From assembly GCA_017475805.1 (NCBI GenBank), contig JAFVEW010000097.1, positions 1-23,301 on the forward strand: a stretch of 23,301 nucleotides of DNA. The letters are read 5' to 3'. This stretch comes from Synergistaceae bacterium. Its GTDB lineage: Bacteria > Synergistota > Synergistia > Synergistales > Aminobacteriaceae. Shown here one piece after another: positions 15,596 to 23,014 of the stretch. Within the stretch, counting starts at the first letter, position 1, and each line of letters opens with the position of its first letter. The notes beneath the pieces are model-generated. The model worked only from the letters and a program-made list of their open reading frames with translations. It was not told the origin of the DNA and did not search any database. The position numbers and the translations under genes are program-made.

Positions 15596-16275
15596 CCTAA
15601 ATAAGTGCCTCCTTTTTCGTCTCGGATTAAATGACCGTTTTCAAGTTCTAAAACTCGGCGGCGCGAAGAATTTACGATATTTTGATTATGTGTTGACATA
15701 ACGACAGTAACTCCGGCGGCATTAATCGAAAATAAAATTTTCATGACTTCTGCGGCCGTATGAAAATCTAAATTTCCTGTCGGCTCATCAGCGATAAATA
15801 ACGAAGGCGAATTTGCAAGAGCGCGTGCAATGGCTACTCTTTGCTGTTCACCGCCTGAAAGCTGATTAGGTCTCATTGAACGCCTGCGCCATAAGCCTAC
15901 TTGATTAATAACATCCTTAGTTCTTTCATCAACAATTTTTTTCGGAACAGACATAGCTTCCATTACGAAAGCTATATTTTCATAAACCGTTAAGCTCTGA
16001 ATTAATTTGAAATCCTGCGCGACAAGTCCGACATCGCGCCTATAATAAGGAACGTCAGCGCGTCTCATTCGCCGAAGGTCATAGCCTCCGACAGATACAA
16101 CACCGCTTGACGGTAAAATTTCGCGGGTTATTAATCTTAATAAAGTCGATTTTCCTGAGCCTGTCTGCCCTACGACGTAAACAAATTCGCCTTGTTCGAT
16201 ATTCAAACTTACATCAAACAAAGCCGTAATATCAGGCTCAAAAACTTTAGTAACTTCAGAAAAAGTTATATTCAT
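15592..16275 (-). CDS. ftsE: Cell division ATP-binding protein FtsE
   Basis: This is the cytoplasmic ABC ATPase of the FtsEX complex. The 227 residues contain Walker [10 protein letters not shown] (36-44), the Q-loop at Q87, the [15 protein letters not shown] signature (139-153), Walker [13 protein letters not shown] (159-170) and the switch histidine H196 in STHNQ. The EPTGNLD form is shared with LolD/MacB-type ATPases, but the partner ftsX gene settles the identity. Its ATG overlaps the stop of the unrecognised upstream gene as ATGA, an unusual coupling since ftsE more often leads its operon. Confidence 0.95.
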   Translation of the reverse strand: MNITFSEVTKVFEPDITALFDVSLNIEQGEFVYVVGQTGSGKSTLLRLITREILPSSGVVSVGGYDLRRMRRADVPYYRRDVGLVAQDFKLIQSLTVYENIAFVMEAMSVPKKIVDERTKDVINQVGLWRRRSMRPNQLSGGEQQRVAIARALANSPSLFIADEPTGNLDFHTAAEVMKILFSINAAGVTVVMSTHNQNIVNSSRRRVLELENGHLIRDEKGGTYLG

Positions 16276-17171
16276 AAATAAAATTCTTCATCTCCTTTAT
16301 ATTTTGCTCGTTCTTTCATGGCCTGCTGAGTTTCATATTCGCCCCATACGGCCTGAATAATATCGTGAGTGTTCATTTTTTTTACTTGCCTTAACTCATT
16401 ATAAAGTTCATGACTAAGATACAGCCAAGCGTGGAACATCGTTTTTATTTTTCTTCCGAATTGCCCGATTATTAGCCATCCCGCCAAAGGATTATAAACG
16501 ACGAGCGGCGAGGCCTGTTGTTGCGAAAGATGCTGGAGTTCAAGAGGCGAAAATTTTAATTCAACTAATTCATTAAGGACGCTTTCATCAGGAAGATCGA
16601 GAATTGAAAACCAAATTTTCATGACGCTTCGGGGAGCTTGAAAAATTTTAGGTTCAGCTCTCAGCCATGATTTTAATCTTCCCGTAGTTTCAAGTTCGCC
16701 TCTCGCAAGCGAAAATCGCAAAGTCCAATAGGCTTTATATAAAATTACATCGCGTTTCATGAAATCTGTAAAAAATTTTTCGTCTAAAAATTTATCATCA
16801 TTAAAGATCGGGTGATCCCGCATTATCGTCCGCAGCATTAAAACTGTAGGCTCATGATGGCCTGGAGGTTCGCTTAAAGAAAATAATTCACGGCGCAAAA
16901 TATTAACAGTGTCAGCAGGAATAACTATAGGGCGTGTGCCTTCATTGATGAGCGAAATATCTTCGTTTTCATAAAGATAAACATCTGAGGGCTGCTCGTC
17001 AGGTTTATTACTCGCATAAATCCATTTGCCTTCACTTGTGCCGAGTAAATATTTATTGTGAGGCAACAACAACATAACCGACTTATCAAAAAGTTCTTCG
17101 GGCATTAAAACAGGCGCGTTTTCAGGCGGAAGTTCCGCTAACTTTCCGTTGGACATTAATTCGAGCAGCAA
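16272..17171 (-). CDS. Unknown protein coupled to ftsE
   Basis: I do not recognise this gene. I choose the TTG at 17169-17171 (299 residues) because an excellent GAGGTGAG ribosome site lies nine bases upstream. The longer frame would start at another TTG at 17216 with no ribosome site, beside a repeat. The protein is soluble, without signal or membrane segments. Its N-terminal half contains a beta-rich stretch (MLLLPHNKYLLGTSEGKWIY). Its C-terminal half is helical, with many aromatic residues (FHAWLYLSHELYNELRQ). Its stop overlaps the ftsE start, so it is translated in step with ftsE and may have a division or envelope role. That inference rests on context alone. Confidence 0.75.
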   Translation of the reverse strand: MLLELMSNGKLAELPPENAPVLMPEELFDKSVMLLLPHNKYLLGTSEGKWIYASNKPDEQPSDVYLYENEDISLINEGTRPIVIPADTVNILRRELFSLSEPPGHHEPTVLMLRTIMRDHPIFNDDKFLDEKFFTDFMKRDVILYKAYWTLRFSLARGELETTGRLKSWLRAEPKIFQAPRSVMKIWFSILDLPDESVLNELVELKFSPLELQHLSQQQASPLVVYNPLAGWLIIGQFGRKIKTMFHAWLYLSHELYNELRQVKKMNTHDIIQAVWGEYETQQAMKERAKYKGDEEFYL

Positions 17172-17220
17172 TTTGTAATTCTCACCTCTTAATATAGTTT
17201 CATTATCATAACACAATAAT

Positions 17221-17281
17221 AATAAGGAATAAGGAATGAAAAATAAAAAACTCCTAACTCCTAACTCCTAACTCCTCATTC
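17221..17281. repeat. Heptamer hairpin repeat, copy D, invading the ppx 3' end
   Basis: On the plus strand the right arm (17250-17281) has four near-perfect ACTCCTA-type heptamers. The left arm (17221-17239) has two AATAAGG-type units. The centre is an A-tract broken by one T, like copy B. The right arm overlaps the last eight codons and the stop of ppx. The arms can pair with several G-T wobbles on the minus-strand RNA. Confidence 0.8.
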
Positions 17282-18183
17282 AATAAAAGTCCGTGTCGAA
17301 GTCCGTTAATGCTTATGATACAGCTCTTGGCCTTCAGAATTTCTAAAGTAGCGAAGACTATGCAGGCACTCCCTAATATAACGTCAGCACGGTTAGCGGG
17401 CAGGCCGATAATATTTTGACGTTCGCTCAAAGTTAATGACGAATACATTTGAATTTGTCTCGTTACGTCGCGCATAGTTAAAATACTCGCATGAAGTTTA
17501 GCCGGCATGAAACTTTCACAAGCAAATTTCACGCTTGCCATAGTAACAACGCCGCCGCCGACTCCGATTATTTTAGCGGGTGATTTTGAAATAAATTTGT
17601 CGATATTATTTTCAATGAAAAGATTTTTGACGTAATTAATAGCTTCGTCGCAGAAAGTTTTTTTTATAGGCTTATCGTAAATATTAAAAAATTTTTCAGA
17701 AAGATTAACCGCACCTATAGGAATACTTGTAATTTTATTAACGCTTCCGTCCGAGCCTAAAACAAACTCCGTGCTTCCTCCGCCGCTATCGAACATAATT
17801 AAATTTCCTTCAATATTAAAACCGTCAACAGCTCCGAGCCATGAATATTTTGCTTCGTCCTCACCCGTGAATACGTGAACGTCAAGCCCGGTCGAGTCTT
17901 TAATCATTTTTATAAATTCGTCAGCGTTTTGAGCCGTTCTTAAGGCCATTGTTCCGACTATGAAAATTTCCGCGCCGAGTCTTGAAGCTCTTTGAGCCAT
18001 TCTCGCAACGGTTTCACAAGATATTTTCATGCTTGCTTCACTTAAATATCCCGTTACTGACATTCCGCGCCCGAGTCTGACTACTTCGGTCTCGTCGCGA
18101 ATAACTCTAATCTTTCCGTTATCGACGCGGGCAACGCGCATTTTTATTGAGTTGCTTCCAATATCAATAATAGCTTTAATCAT
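17254..18183 (-). CDS. ppx: Exopolyphosphatase / pppGpp phosphohydrolase family protein
   Basis: This actin-fold (ASKHA) phosphatase removes terminal phosphate from polyphosphate or pppGpp. At 309 residues it is the short form, carrying only the Ppx/GppA catalytic domain without the C-terminal HD extension. Key segments are AIIDIGSNSIKMRV (phosphate-1, residues 4-17), TGEDEAKYSW (catalytic glutamate near E108-E110), GGGSTEF (134-140) and GVGGG near 216-220. Its ATG overlaps the yibE/F gene by eight bases. The final residues, N-E-E-L-G-V-R-S, and the TAG stop are encoded by a heptamer repeat, so the original C-terminus was probably different. Polyphosphate versus pppGpp preference cannot be decided here. 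Confidence 0.9.
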   Translation of the reverse strand: MIKAIIDIGSNSIKMRVARVDNGKIRVIRDETEVVRLGRGMSVTGYLSEASMKISCETVARMAQRASRLGAEIFIVGTMALRTAQNADEFIKMIKDSTGLDVHVFTGEDEAKYSWLGAVDGFNIEGNLIMFDSGGGSTEFVLGSDGSVNKITSIPIGAVNLSEKFFNIYDKPIKKTFCDEAINYVKNLFIENNIDKFISKSPAKIIGVGGGVVTMASVKFACESFMPAKLHASILTMRDVTRQIQMYSSLTLSERQNIIGLPANRADVILGSACIVFATLEILKAKSCIISINGLRHGLLLNEELGVRS

Positions 18184-19303
18184 CGCGTCGCCTCAAAGAT
18201 TCTTGTAGGACAAAGAAAAACGCCGTTACAGGAATTGTGAATAAAAGTCCGAGAGTTCCCGCTATGCCCTGCACGATTTCTTGAGCGATATAAGGATCAT
18301 TCATTAAGCCTGAAAATTCGACGCCTGCACTGCAGATTAAGATAGCCATCGGCAAAGAGCTTCCCATGTAAGCAAGAATTAAAGTGTTAATCATGCTGCC
18401 TAAAACTTCGCTGCCGACGTTTAAGCCTGCAAGCAATAATCTATCTAATGGAATTTCATTATCGTAATCGACAAATTCTGACATTGAAGCCGTTACTGAT
18501 ACAGCAACGTCAAGAACAGCACCGATAGAGCCGATTAAAACCGACGCAAGTAAAACTCCCCGCATGTTCAAGCCCGGCAATGTTGAAGCAAGCAGCGCAG
18601 ATCCTTCACCTGCAAGCCCTGATAACTGCCAAGCCCATACCATTAAAAATCCGAATAAAAATCCGCACAACGCTCCGCCAAGTGAGCCGAGCAAAGCCAC
18701 GAGCATATAACGAACATGATTAACGACGCATAAGACCGTTACTGTAGCTCTTATTAAAATTGAAGCAAGAGCAAGACCGACAGGACTCCAGCCGTTAGTT
18801 ACAAGCGGAAGCATCGTGAAAATTAAAACTGCTATCGATGCAGCAAGGCCAAGCAGCGCGAAAAGCCCTCGAAATCCCGTCATAGCGATTAAAATCGTAC
18901 AGACAGCCATCACTATTCCTGCAACTGACGGGACTCTAAAAGCGTCGGCTATCGAATATTGAACCCTTCCGTCGCTGAACATATCCCAAACTAATAAATA
19001 TCTTCGGCCATTTACTATTTCAATGCCTGTGCCTGCAAGCCTAATTGTCTTGACGTTCATTAATTTTTCTGAGTCCGCAGCTGAAAGAACTTGCAAAACA
19101 GTGTTGCGTTCTAACATTTCATAGCTTTCTTCTTTTTCGTCTTCCGGCGGAATAACGCTCTCAGGGCCGGCTTCAATAACTCGAACAATTAAAGATTCAT
19201 TATTATCCCAATGATGAACGGCGTAATAATCTACGGCGCAATAAAATGCCCAAGAAATCAGGCACGCTAAGATTAAACGCACAAAAAAATTTTTAGTTTT
19301 CAA
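18176..19303 (-). CDS. YibE/F family membrane protein
   Basis: This is a 375-residue membrane protein of the YibE/F-like family, whose function is poorly known. One N-terminal membrane segment (about 7-24) is followed by an extracytoplasmic domain (about 30-125). Seven or so hydrophobic segments follow to the C-terminus. The family hallmarks GSIGAVLDVAVSVTASMSE (about 258-276) and GSEVLGSMINTLILAYMG (about 297-314) are clear. The start is TTG with AAGGAG 10 bases upstream, and a near-consensus promoter lies about 45-73 bases upstream. It leads the long transcript containing ppx and ftsEX. Some relatives are thought to be transporters, but no substrate can be named. Confidence 0.85.
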   Translation of the reverse strand: MKTKNFFVRLILACLISWAFYCAVDYYAVHHWDNNESLIVRVIEAGPESVIPPEDEKEESYEMLERNTVLQVLSAADSEKLMNVKTIRLAGTGIEIVNGRRYLLVWDMFSDGRVQYSIADAFRVPSVAGIVMAVCTILIAMTGFRGLFALLGLAASIAVLIFTMLPLVTNGWSPVGLALASILIRATVTVLCVVNHVRYMLVALLGSLGGALCGFLFGFLMVWAWQLSGLAGEGSALLASTLPGLNMRGVLLASVLIGSIGAVLDVAVSVTASMSEFVDYDNEIPLDRLLLAGLNVGSEVLGSMINTLILAYMGSSLPMAILICSAGVEFSGLMNDPYIAQEIVQGIAGTLGLLFTIPVTAFFFVLQESLRRRDD

Positions 19304-19347
19304 TTTCGTATAACTCCTTCAAGATATTAAAAAAATCAGGAAACAAA

Positions 19348-19376
19348 ATTTTATTTTTATGATATAATCTCGTCAA
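19348..19376 (-). promoter_or_regulatory. Sigma-70 type promoter of the yibE/F-ppx-ftsEX run
   Basis: On the minus strand TTGACG (plus 19371-19376) and TAAAAT (plus 19348-19353) are separated by exactly 17 bases. The predicted start is about 38 bases before the TTG start codon. This is the best promoter match in the window. Confidence 0.7.
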
Positions 19377-19379
19377 GAA

Positions 19380-19405
19380 AATTTCCCGATGAAGGTCAGG
19401 AAATT
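19380..19405. terminator. Possible weak bidirectional hairpin upstream of the yibE/F promoter
   Basis: A seven-pair AATTTCC/GGAAATT stem with a 12-base loop is followed by ATTTTTT on the plus strand and by TTTTC on the minus strand. It lies between the pseudouridine synthase gene and the next promoter, where a terminator is expected, but the stem is short and AT-rich. The rest of the 249-base gap (19304-19552) shows only A/T tracts. Confidence 0.3.
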
Positions 19406-19552
19406 ATTTTTTATTACTACATTTATTACTACAAAAATCTTAATTTTAATTCGTTATCGCAAAATCTCACGAGCAAATCTTAATCAAAAAATTGAATCTT
19501 TTTTTTGCAAAGACCTCCTGAAAAATTACGAAAAAAAAATTTATTTTTCCCG

Positions 19553-20494
19553 TCAAAAATTCAGAGTCATTCTCCGCTCTTCTAAAAATTCTTTCATGTC
19601 ATCAGGCAGAGGAGCAGAAAAAATTTTCCCTTCGATTTCTTTTAAGGCAGGACGAAGATTATCAGGAAATTCTAATTCATAAGCATGAAGCAAAGGCCGG
19701 GTGATTTTTTTTAAGGCCCTATTAATCTTAAAATCGCCGTATTTTCTATCGCCTATAATCGGGTGCTTTATATGAGCCATATGAACGCGTGCTTGATGAG
19801 TTCTTCCCGTGAGAAGCTCTAACTTAACGAGCGAAAATTTCCCGTCTGTTGCAAGTCTTTCGCATTTAGTAACGGCATTCAAACCTTCGTCAGATACAGT
19901 AACTAAATTATTTTCAGCATCTTTTGATAAAGGCGCATCAATCACGATTTCTTCTGGAGCTTGCCCTACGACAATAGCTAAATAAAATTTTCTGACGTGT
20001 CGATTTTTGAAAAGTTCTTCGAGTGCTCGCAAAGCCTCACCGTGAAGAGCTACGGCTAAAACTCCCGTTGTATTTCTATCAAGTCTGTGAACGGCGGCGG
20101 CTCTGTCTGTTGAAAGGCAAGCCTTAACTCGTGAGATAACGCTGTCGCCTCCTGCTTCGTCAGGCTGAACTAAAATTCCTGTAGGTTTATTGAGAATTAA
20201 AACGTTCTCGCCCTGAAATAAAATTTTGATTTTTCCCCAAGAGTTATGAGTAAAAATTTTCTGCTCGTTCTTTTTATCATCGTGTTCACTTTCAAGAGAC
20301 CAAGGTACAACAAGCTCATCGCCGGAAAAAATTTTTGTGCCGGGTTCGCGGATTCTTTGAGAATTTACTCGAACTTCGCCTTTTCTGATTGATTTCATGA
20401 TTTCGCCGAGCGTTACATGTTTGAAAAGGCCGCGCAAAACTCTATCGAGCCGCCTGTCGTTATCGTCTGAAGAGATTTTTATTGTGTAGCTCAT
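19553..20494 (-). CDS. RluA-family 23S/tRNA pseudouridine synthase
   Basis: This enzyme isomerises specific uridines in rRNA or tRNA to pseudouridine. I choose the ATG at 20492-20494 (MSYTIKIS), which overlaps the upstream stop as ATGA and gives 313 residues; a GTG seven codons earlier is possible. An N-terminal S4 RNA-binding domain (about 12-70: RRLDRVLRGLFKHV through GDELVV) precedes the catalytic domain. The catalytic domain has the RluA signature HRLDRNTTGVLAVA containing the catalytic aspartate, then KFYLAIVVG and the LLTGRTHQARVHMAH block. RluC or RluD subtype, and hence the target uridines, cannot be assigned. It is co-transcribed with the yhaM-like gene. Confidence 0.92.
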   Translation of the reverse strand: MSYTIKISSDDNDRRLDRVLRGLFKHVTLGEIMKSIRKGEVRVNSQRIREPGTKIFSGDELVVPWSLESEHDDKKNEQKIFTHNSWGKIKILFQGENVLILNKPTGILVQPDEAGGDSVISRVKACLSTDRAAAVHRLDRNTTGVLAVALHGEALRALEELFKNRHVRKFYLAIVVGQAPEEIVIDAPLSKDAENNLVTVSDEGLNAVTKCERLATDGKFSLVKLELLTGRTHQARVHMAHIKHPIIGDRKYGDFKINRALKKITRPLLHAYELEFPDNLRPALKEIEGKIFSAPLPDDMKEFLEERRMTLNF

Positions 20495-21519
20495 TGCGCG
20501 TTTATACCCCGCCACAGCCTTCGATCAATTAACGGCAAATAATCTGTAACTTCGTTCTGCTGAGGTAAATTTTCAATTTGATTTTTCCAGTAGCTCATTT
20601 TGAAGTCAATATCGTCAGCAGCACTCACAATAAAAGCCTCAGGAGTTGCGGGCAAAACAGGCGAGCCAAATTCTTTGCGTCCGTGATGAGATATTATTAT
20701 GTGAGCGACAGCTAATTTTATATTTTCGCTGAGATTTTCAAGCTCTGCAAATTTCATGAACATTCCATAACCTAAAAATATATGTTCGACGACATTACCT
20801 GAAACTGTTACTGACGGTGCAGGCTCAGCCGAATAAGCCTCAATTTTGCCGATGTCATGAAGCAAAGCTCCGGCGACAACAATATCAATGTCAACAGGAC
20901 TTTTGAAGTCTTTATAATGTTGAGCCATGTCTCTTGCGCCTATTGCGACTGAAACAGAATGTTCGAGAAGGCCGCCTGAATAAGCGTGATGAAGAAGCAC
21001 AGCAGCAGGCCAAATGCTGTATCTTTCCCAAAGATTATGCTTGAAGAAAACGGCATTCAAAAAGCTTTTGATTTCTTCGTTTGAAATTTCAGCGATTAAA
21101 TTCTTAAAAGCCGTCTCTAAAAATTCCTGATTGAGCGGCGAACGTTTTGTGTAATTTTTAGGCGGATATTTATTTTGATCGAGAATATAAATGTCATTGA
21201 AATTATATTGAAGCTGATCGCGAAAATCTCCGATGTGTCCGATAACTCCGGCGGTCATGCCCTCTAACTTAAAGCCGCAATTTTCAGGGTCAATTATGAA
21301 CTTATCGCCGCCCTGATTGTTATACCAAGTCGAATTTCCCCAAGCCTTGCCTTCTAAATCGCCGGACTGATCGCTGATAGTAATGTCCCAAAAAGCATTT
21401 CCGTTTCTGTCCGTGCGTGTTGAAATTCGAGTGATTATTCCGACGGTTTGAAAATCAAAATTTTTAGGAAGCTGCTTAACGGTTTTAATATTCATGTTTG
21501 AATTTGAATTTTGTTTCAT
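20491..21519 (-). CDS. yhaM: 3'-5' exoribonuclease YhaM-like (OB-fold plus HD domain)
   Basis: This protein resembles YhaM/CbfA nucleases, which remove nucleotides from the 3' end of RNA and single-stranded DNA. The 342 residues hold an N-terminal OB-fold of the tRNA_anti type (about 22-115: VGIITRISTRTDRNGNAFWD onward). A C-terminal HD domain follows with metal ligands H187 (GGLLEHSVSV), the H221-D222 pair (LLHDIGKIEAY), H246, H279 and D302. The first ATG is used here, behind an AAGAGGG stretch 14-17 bases upstream; an internal ATG nine codons in lacks a ribosome site. It faces dcd across a divergent promoter gap and overlaps the next gene by ATGA. Confidence 0.88.
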   Translation of the reverse strand: MKQNSNSNMNIKTVKQLPKNFDFQTVGIITRISTRTDRNGNAFWDITISDQSGDLEGKAWGNSTWYNNQGGDKFIIDPENCGFKLEGMTAGVIGHIGDFRDQLQYNFNDIYILDQNKYPPKNYTKRSPLNQEFLETAFKNLIAEISNEEIKSFLNAVFFKHNLWERYSIWPAAVLLHHAYSGGLLEHSVSVAIGARDMAQHYKDFKSPVDIDIVVAGALLHDIGKIEAYSAEPAPSVTVSGNVVEHIFLGYGMFMKFAELENLSENIKLAVAHIIISHHGRKEFGSPVLPATPEAFIVSAADDIDFKMSYWKNQIENLPQQNEVTDYLPLIDRRLWRGINAQ

Positions 21520-21559
21520 GAAGTTTAATCTTGCCCTCTTTAACGTGAAATTTTTAATT

Positions 21560-21600
21560 TTGTTGCTATTATATCAGCGCAAAATTTTTGAAATTAAAAG
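21560..21600 (-). promoter_or_regulatory. Probable promoter of the yhaM-like gene in the divergent gap
   Basis: A perfect TATAAT (plus 21568-21573) lies in minus-strand orientation about 48 bases before the yhaM-like start. No convincing -35 box accompanies it. The gap 21520-21613 must also drive dcd on the plus strand, for which I see no clear boxes. Confidence 0.4.
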
Positions 21601-21613
21601 GAGAAAATTTATC

Positions 21614-22135
21614 GTGATTCTTTCGGGACTTGAAATAAAAAAACATATCGGCCGCGAAATTTTAATAGAGCCTTTTGACCCGGCGAGATTAAATCCGAAC
21701 AGTTATAATCTTTCGCTTCATAATGAATTATTAATTTACTCAGAAAAAATCTTAGATATGAAAAAAGCTAACGAACATGAAAAAATTTTAATTCCGCCGG
21801 AAGGTTTAATTTTAGAGCCAGGCAAATTATATCTTGGCCGCACGGAAGAATATACGAAAACGGAAGGATTTATTCCGATGCTTGAGGGACGCTCGTCAAT
21901 CGGAAGACTCGGAATTTGTATTCATGTAACGGCAGGCTTCGGCGACGTAGGCTTTGCGGGATATTGGACTCTTGAATTATTTTGCGTTCAGCCTGTTAGA
22001 ATTTACGCAGGCGTTCAGATAGCTCAAATTTACTATCACACTATCAGCGAGCCTTACGAAAATTACACGCGAGGCAAATATCAAAATAATAAAGGCATTC
22101 AAACGAGCATGTTATATAAAGAGTTAGAAATTTAG
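21614..22135 (+). CDS. dcd: dCTP deaminase family protein
   Basis: This enzyme converts dCTP to dUTP in thymidylate supply. I start at GTG 21614 (VILSGLEIKKHI), with AAGGAG 10 bases upstream. The open frame extends 40 codons further into the divergent promoter region, but family members begin at this ILS motif. The 173 residues include GRSSIGRLG with S94 and R98, HVTAG (A107) and the catalytic glutamate E121 in YWTLEL, spaced exactly as in E. coli Dcd. The C-terminal KYQNNKG nucleotide lid is present. The TAG-F-G-D-V-G-F-A-G form resembles that of bifunctional deaminase/dUTPases in some bacteria and archaea, so it may also make dUMP. nadK follows after 15 bases. Confidence 0.88.
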   Translation: MILSGLEIKKHIGREILIEPFDPARLNPNSYNLSLHNELLIYSEKILDMKKANEHEKILIPPEGLILEPGKLYLGRTEEYTKTEGFIPMLEGRSSIGRLGICIHVTAGFGDVGFAGYWTLELFCVQPVRIYAGVQIAQIYYHTISEPYENYTRGKYQNNKGIQTSMLYKELEI

Positions 22136-22147
22136 GAAGTAAATTAA
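22120..22147. repeat. Degenerate heptamer-like sequence at the dcd-nadK joint
   Basis: GAGTTAG, AATTTAGG and AAGTAAA units resemble decayed heptamers of copies A-D. They cover the dcd stop and provide the AGGAAG ribosome site for nadK. They could equally be ordinary translation signals. Confidence 0.25.
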
Positions 22148-22150
22148 ATT

Positions 22151-23014
22151 ATGAAAGAACTTGGAATGATCGTGAATTTGCGCAAACCCGAAGCTGTCGG
22201 CATGGCGAAAAAGTTATTACAGTGGGGCGGCGAGAACGGCTGTAAATTTCTTTTGCCTCATCAGGAAGCAAGTGCTTTAACTACAGCAGGACTTGACGAT
22301 GAACAATGGCTTAAGACAGTGAAACTTGCTATTGTCATCGGAGGCGACGGAACTTTTTTACGCGCTGCCCGTTATGTTATGGGAACAGAAATAATTTTGC
22401 ACGGCGTTAATTTAGGGCATTTAGGATTTTTAGCTTTGAGTCGTCCAGAAGAAATTGAACAAGACTTGAAAAATATTTTAGAAGATAATTTTGAAGTTTT
22501 AGAACGCCGCGTCTTAAAATGTCTCGTATATCGCGATGACTTAAATTCGCCTCTCCATAAAATTTACGCGCTTAATGACATAGTTTTAAGTTCAAACGCT
22601 ATAGCAAGATTATTACAGATTGAGATAGATTTTAATGATAAATTTTTCTGCGTTCTTCCTACTGACGGCGTTATAGTTTCAACTCCTACGGGCTCAACGG
22701 CTTATGCTCTCTCAGCAGGAGGCCCGATAATTCCGCCTCATATGGACGCGCTTTTATTAGCACCGCTGTGCGCTCACACTTTATATTCACGTCCGTTAAT
22801 GGCTTCGGAAAACGACACTATAAATTTAATTCCGAGAGGAGCTTCAAGAGATTTAATGCTGACTCAGGACGGGCAATTAGCTTACGAGATTTTTCCGGGC
22901 GATAAAATAGACGTTAGACTCTCTCGAACGAAAAAAATCAGAACTGTAAATTTAGCAGGAAAAGATTTTTTAGACATCGTTAGGGAGAAGTTAGGCTGGG
23001 GAGTTAGAAGTTAA
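22151..23014 (+). CDS. nadK: NAD kinase
   Basis: This enzyme phosphorylates NAD to NADP, using ATP or polyphosphate. The 287 residues have GGDGTFL (64-70, with catalytic D66), NLGHLGFL (87-94), the ND ribose-binding pair in ALNDIVLSSNA (140-150) and TPTGSTAYALSAGGPI (178-193). These are the defining NadK motifs and all are intact. The C-terminus, REKLGWGVRS, ends in the same GVRS-stop as ppx, in both cases from GGAGTTAG-type DNA. AGGAAG lies 11 bases before the ATG. recN starts at the base after its stop codon, a common nadK-recN pairing. Confidence 0.95.
   Translation: MKELGMIVNLRKPEAVGMAKKLLQWGGENGCKFLLPHQEASALTTAGLDDEQWLKTVKLAIVIGGDGTFLRAARYVMGTEIILHGVNLGHLGFLALSRPEEIEQDLKNILEDNFEVLERRVLKCLVYRDDLNSPLHKIYALNDIVLSSNAIARLLQIEIDFNDKFFCVLPTDGVIVSTPTGSTAYALSAGGPIIPPHMDALLLAPLCAHTLYSRPLMASENDTINLIPRGASRDLMLTQDGQLAYEIFPGDKIDVRLSRTKKIRTVNLAGKDFLDIVREKLGWGVRS

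Noticed and set aside
19389..19682. A 97-codon plus-strand frame opposite the pseudouridine synthase 3' end
   Set aside because: It is lysine- and phenylalanine-rich with no family resemblance, half of it runs antisense to a certain gene, and it has no ribosome site.
21494..21613. A 40-codon N-terminal extension of dcd
   Set aside because: It overlaps the divergent promoter region and the 5' end of the opposite gene. The family start ILS and a good ribosome site lie at the internal GTG.
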